Part shown: positions 14,325 through 15,396 of the stretch, piece by piece
Numbering within the stretch: position 1 is the stretch's first letter
Layout of the letters: each line of letters opens with the position of its first letter
Assembly (NCBI GenBank): GCA_020050895.1
Contig: JAGVJW010000105.1
Coordinates: forward strand, 1 to 15,396
DNA: 15,396 nucleotides
Direction: 5' to 3'
Source: a bacterium
Lineage (GTDB): Bacteria > Bacteroidota > Ignavibacteria > Kapaibacteriales > Kapaibacteriaceae
Position numbers and translations under genes: made by a program
Notes under the pieces: model-generated
The model's input: the letters and a program-made list of their open reading frames with translations, nothing else
The model's database searches: none
Told to the model about the DNA's origin: nothing

Positions 14325-14728
14325 ATGTATCGCACCAATGAAAATTTGGCGCAGTACTACACCGGGTTCAATCCCCCGACAACCGTAAGCCTGGATAACA
14401 TTTCTACGAATTATATTCGGGTTGGTACATTATAAATATTTAGATAAGCTAAGGGAGCCCCTTTTGTTGGAGCCAGTAAAGTCTCGGCATCTATGATCCG
14501 GAATTAAACCAATATCGGACAAACACATTTTTTGCTTTATTGGGTGTCGGAGGAGTAAAGATTTTCATCAGTCACAGGGTTGGAATTCGACTTTAGGGAA
14601 GGCTTCTCCGGACACCCTTCTTTGGTAGCCTTTCGTTTTTCTGCAGTGGCTAAGGTTGAGGAACCGGTATTAGCGAGACGGGGACAGTCGAGGGAGAATA
14701 ATCGGGTGGATTATTTATTACGATGTAA
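14325..14728 (+). pseudogene. Remnant of a small outer-membrane beta-barrel protein gene
   Basis: No intact reading frame exists here, but one frame reads as protein from about 14480 to the stop at 14726-14728. Pieces include SLGIYDPELNQYRTNTFFA, LLGVGGVKIFISHRVGIRL, stop, GRLL, PFFGSLSFFCSG, stop, G, stop, GTGISETGTVEGE, stop, SGGLFITM. I recognise this as the C-terminal part of small Bacteroidota outer-membrane barrels, where a segment like GIRLQGRLL is usual; the first stop (TAG 14594) stands where glutamine is expected. Further in-frame stops are TAA 14651, TGA 14657 and TAA 14699. A different frame (14325-14435, reading TGFNPPTTVSLDNISTNYI) may be an upstream piece, implying a frameshift near 14440-14480. 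The total is shorter than the usual 180-220 residues, so part is probably deleted. Confidence 0.62.
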
Positions 14729-14757
14729 ATAATGTAAACAACGAGAGAAAACCACAA

Positions 14758-15396
14758 ATGAAGTACATTATTCACACTTTGCTTGCTCTTGGAATTGTTT
14801 ACCGTGTAAATCGGATTACAGTCTTAGTAGATGATTACCGTACAGTTGTTACGTCTATCACACGGTACAGAAATTCAGCGACCTGAGAACATACTATCTT
14901 TTTGACACTGCTTTTCACCAGGTAGAATTCAGCACTAGCATCTCCGACAAAATCACCCGAAAGCATAACCAGAGAATACTCAATTGAGTTGCTGGCCTGC
15001 TTGCCAGTTACGGATGGGTTAGAATAACCGACACAGTTGGAACATCACCAGCCACCATTGTAAGAGTTACTGCTAGTACGTTAACTACATGGAGCTACTA
15101 CGCATGGTATCCATGGTACGGCCATGGAGGATGGTGGAACTATCCAGGTTGGGGATATCCATATTACCCTGCTTATGGTGGGTGTAGCTATTCGTAGTAA
15201 ACAGGTTCGTTGTTTGTACAGATGGATAAGGTTTAACTTCTTTCGAATGCTGTGGATTCACTGCGACTTCGACCCTGATAGATCGGCTCCAGCAACGGTT
15301 TGCTCAGTTCCAGTGAATCAGACAACGTTGCAATTATTTCAAACGAAGTTCAACAAATGTCCAGACAATCATTTTATTTAGTTCTTACTGAACAGT
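14758..15396 (+). pseudogene. Decayed DUF4136-like lipoprotein gene, running off the right edge
   Basis: The start ATG 14758 (MKYIIHTLLALGI) gives a 42-residue frame that ends at 14886. After LVDDYRTVVT the homologous reading continues in another frame: a one-base deletion near 14853 would restore VYHTVQKFSDLRTYYLFDT. From there a single frame can be followed to base 15396. It reads NQRILN, stop, VAGLLASYGWVRITDTVGTS, then an aromatic/glycine-rich stretch (SYYAWYPWYGHGGWWNYPGW), two stops, TGSLFVQMDKV, stop, later two stops, IGSSNGLLSSSESDNVAII, and QSFYLVLTEQ. These are the landmarks of Bacteroidota DUF4136 lipoproteins. In-frame stops are TGA 14985, TAG 15195, TAA 15198, TAA 15234, TGA 15276 and TAG 15279. 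The lipobox cysteine is also lost or shifted. It is surely non-functional as written. Family recognition is from memory of its pattern. Confidence 0.66.

Noticed and set aside
14758..14886. A separate 42-residue peptide gene
   Set aside because: It reads as the signal peptide and first residues of a DUF4136-like protein, with the homologous reading continuing in another frame; it is better explained as the broken 5' end of that gene.
15124..15381. An 85-residue open frame
   Set aside because: It lies in a different frame over the DUF4136-like remnant, whose protein-like reading (SYYAWYPWYG, TGSLFVQMDK, NGLLSSSESD) is in another frame. No family resemblance was seen.
14483..15396. Stop-codon recoding as an explanation for the in-frame stops
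   Set aside because: All three stop codons occur, some in tandem, at positions where different residues are expected, and indels are also present. All other genes in the window use stops normally.

Overview
The window (15,396 bp) looks like a chromosomal segment from a bacterium of the Bacteroidota / Ignavibacteriota-Kapabacteria (FCB) side of the tree. The evidence is a clade II (Sec-type) nitrous oxide reductase cluster of the nosZ-membrane protein-nosLDFY type, a large outer-membrane beta-barrel protein with an N-terminal carboxypeptidase-regulatory-like domain, remnants of a DUF4136-type lipoprotein, and generally weak Shine-Dalgarno signals. The sequence alone does not fix the phylum or genus.

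Left part, minus strand (4009 down to 1): a MarR-family regulator overlaps a glutamine-dependent NAD+ synthetase (nadE) by 10 bp. A 75-bp gap follows, then a NarL/FixJ-type response regulator, and 10 bp later a DUF58 (von Willebrand A-like) protein that runs off the left edge. These four genes could form one or two transcripts.

Centre, plus strand (4355-11314): a divergent 345-bp intergenic region leads into a compact, co-oriented denitrification/NO-defence block. It contains ric (di-iron repair protein of the ScdA/YtfE/DnrN family), a lipoprotein mono-haem cytochrome c, nosZ, an uncharacterised four-helix membrane protein, nosL, nosD, nosF and nosY. Start/stop overlaps (ATGA) and very small gaps from nosZ to nosY argue for one operon. 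No nosR or nosX lies in the window, as is usual for clade II clusters; the cytochrome is the obvious candidate electron donor to NosZ. A TGAT-N4-ATCA palindrome resembling an FNR/DNR-family site lies just upstream of ric and links the block to anaerobic or nitrogen-oxide control (inference).

Right part (11446-15396): a 948-residue outer-membrane beta-barrel/TonB-receptor-like gene follows nosY after 131 bp. After it no intact gene remains. Two decayed genes can be read there: the C-terminal part of a small outer-membrane beta-barrel protein (about 14325-14728) and a DUF4136-like lipoprotein (14758 to the right edge). Both keep a recognisable frame for long stretches but are interrupted by stop codons of all three kinds, plus at least one indel each.

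No tRNA, rRNA, CRISPR array, insertion sequence or phage gene was recognised. The least explained items are the membrane protein between nosZ and nosL, the palindrome upstream of ric, and the pair of decayed genes at the right end.
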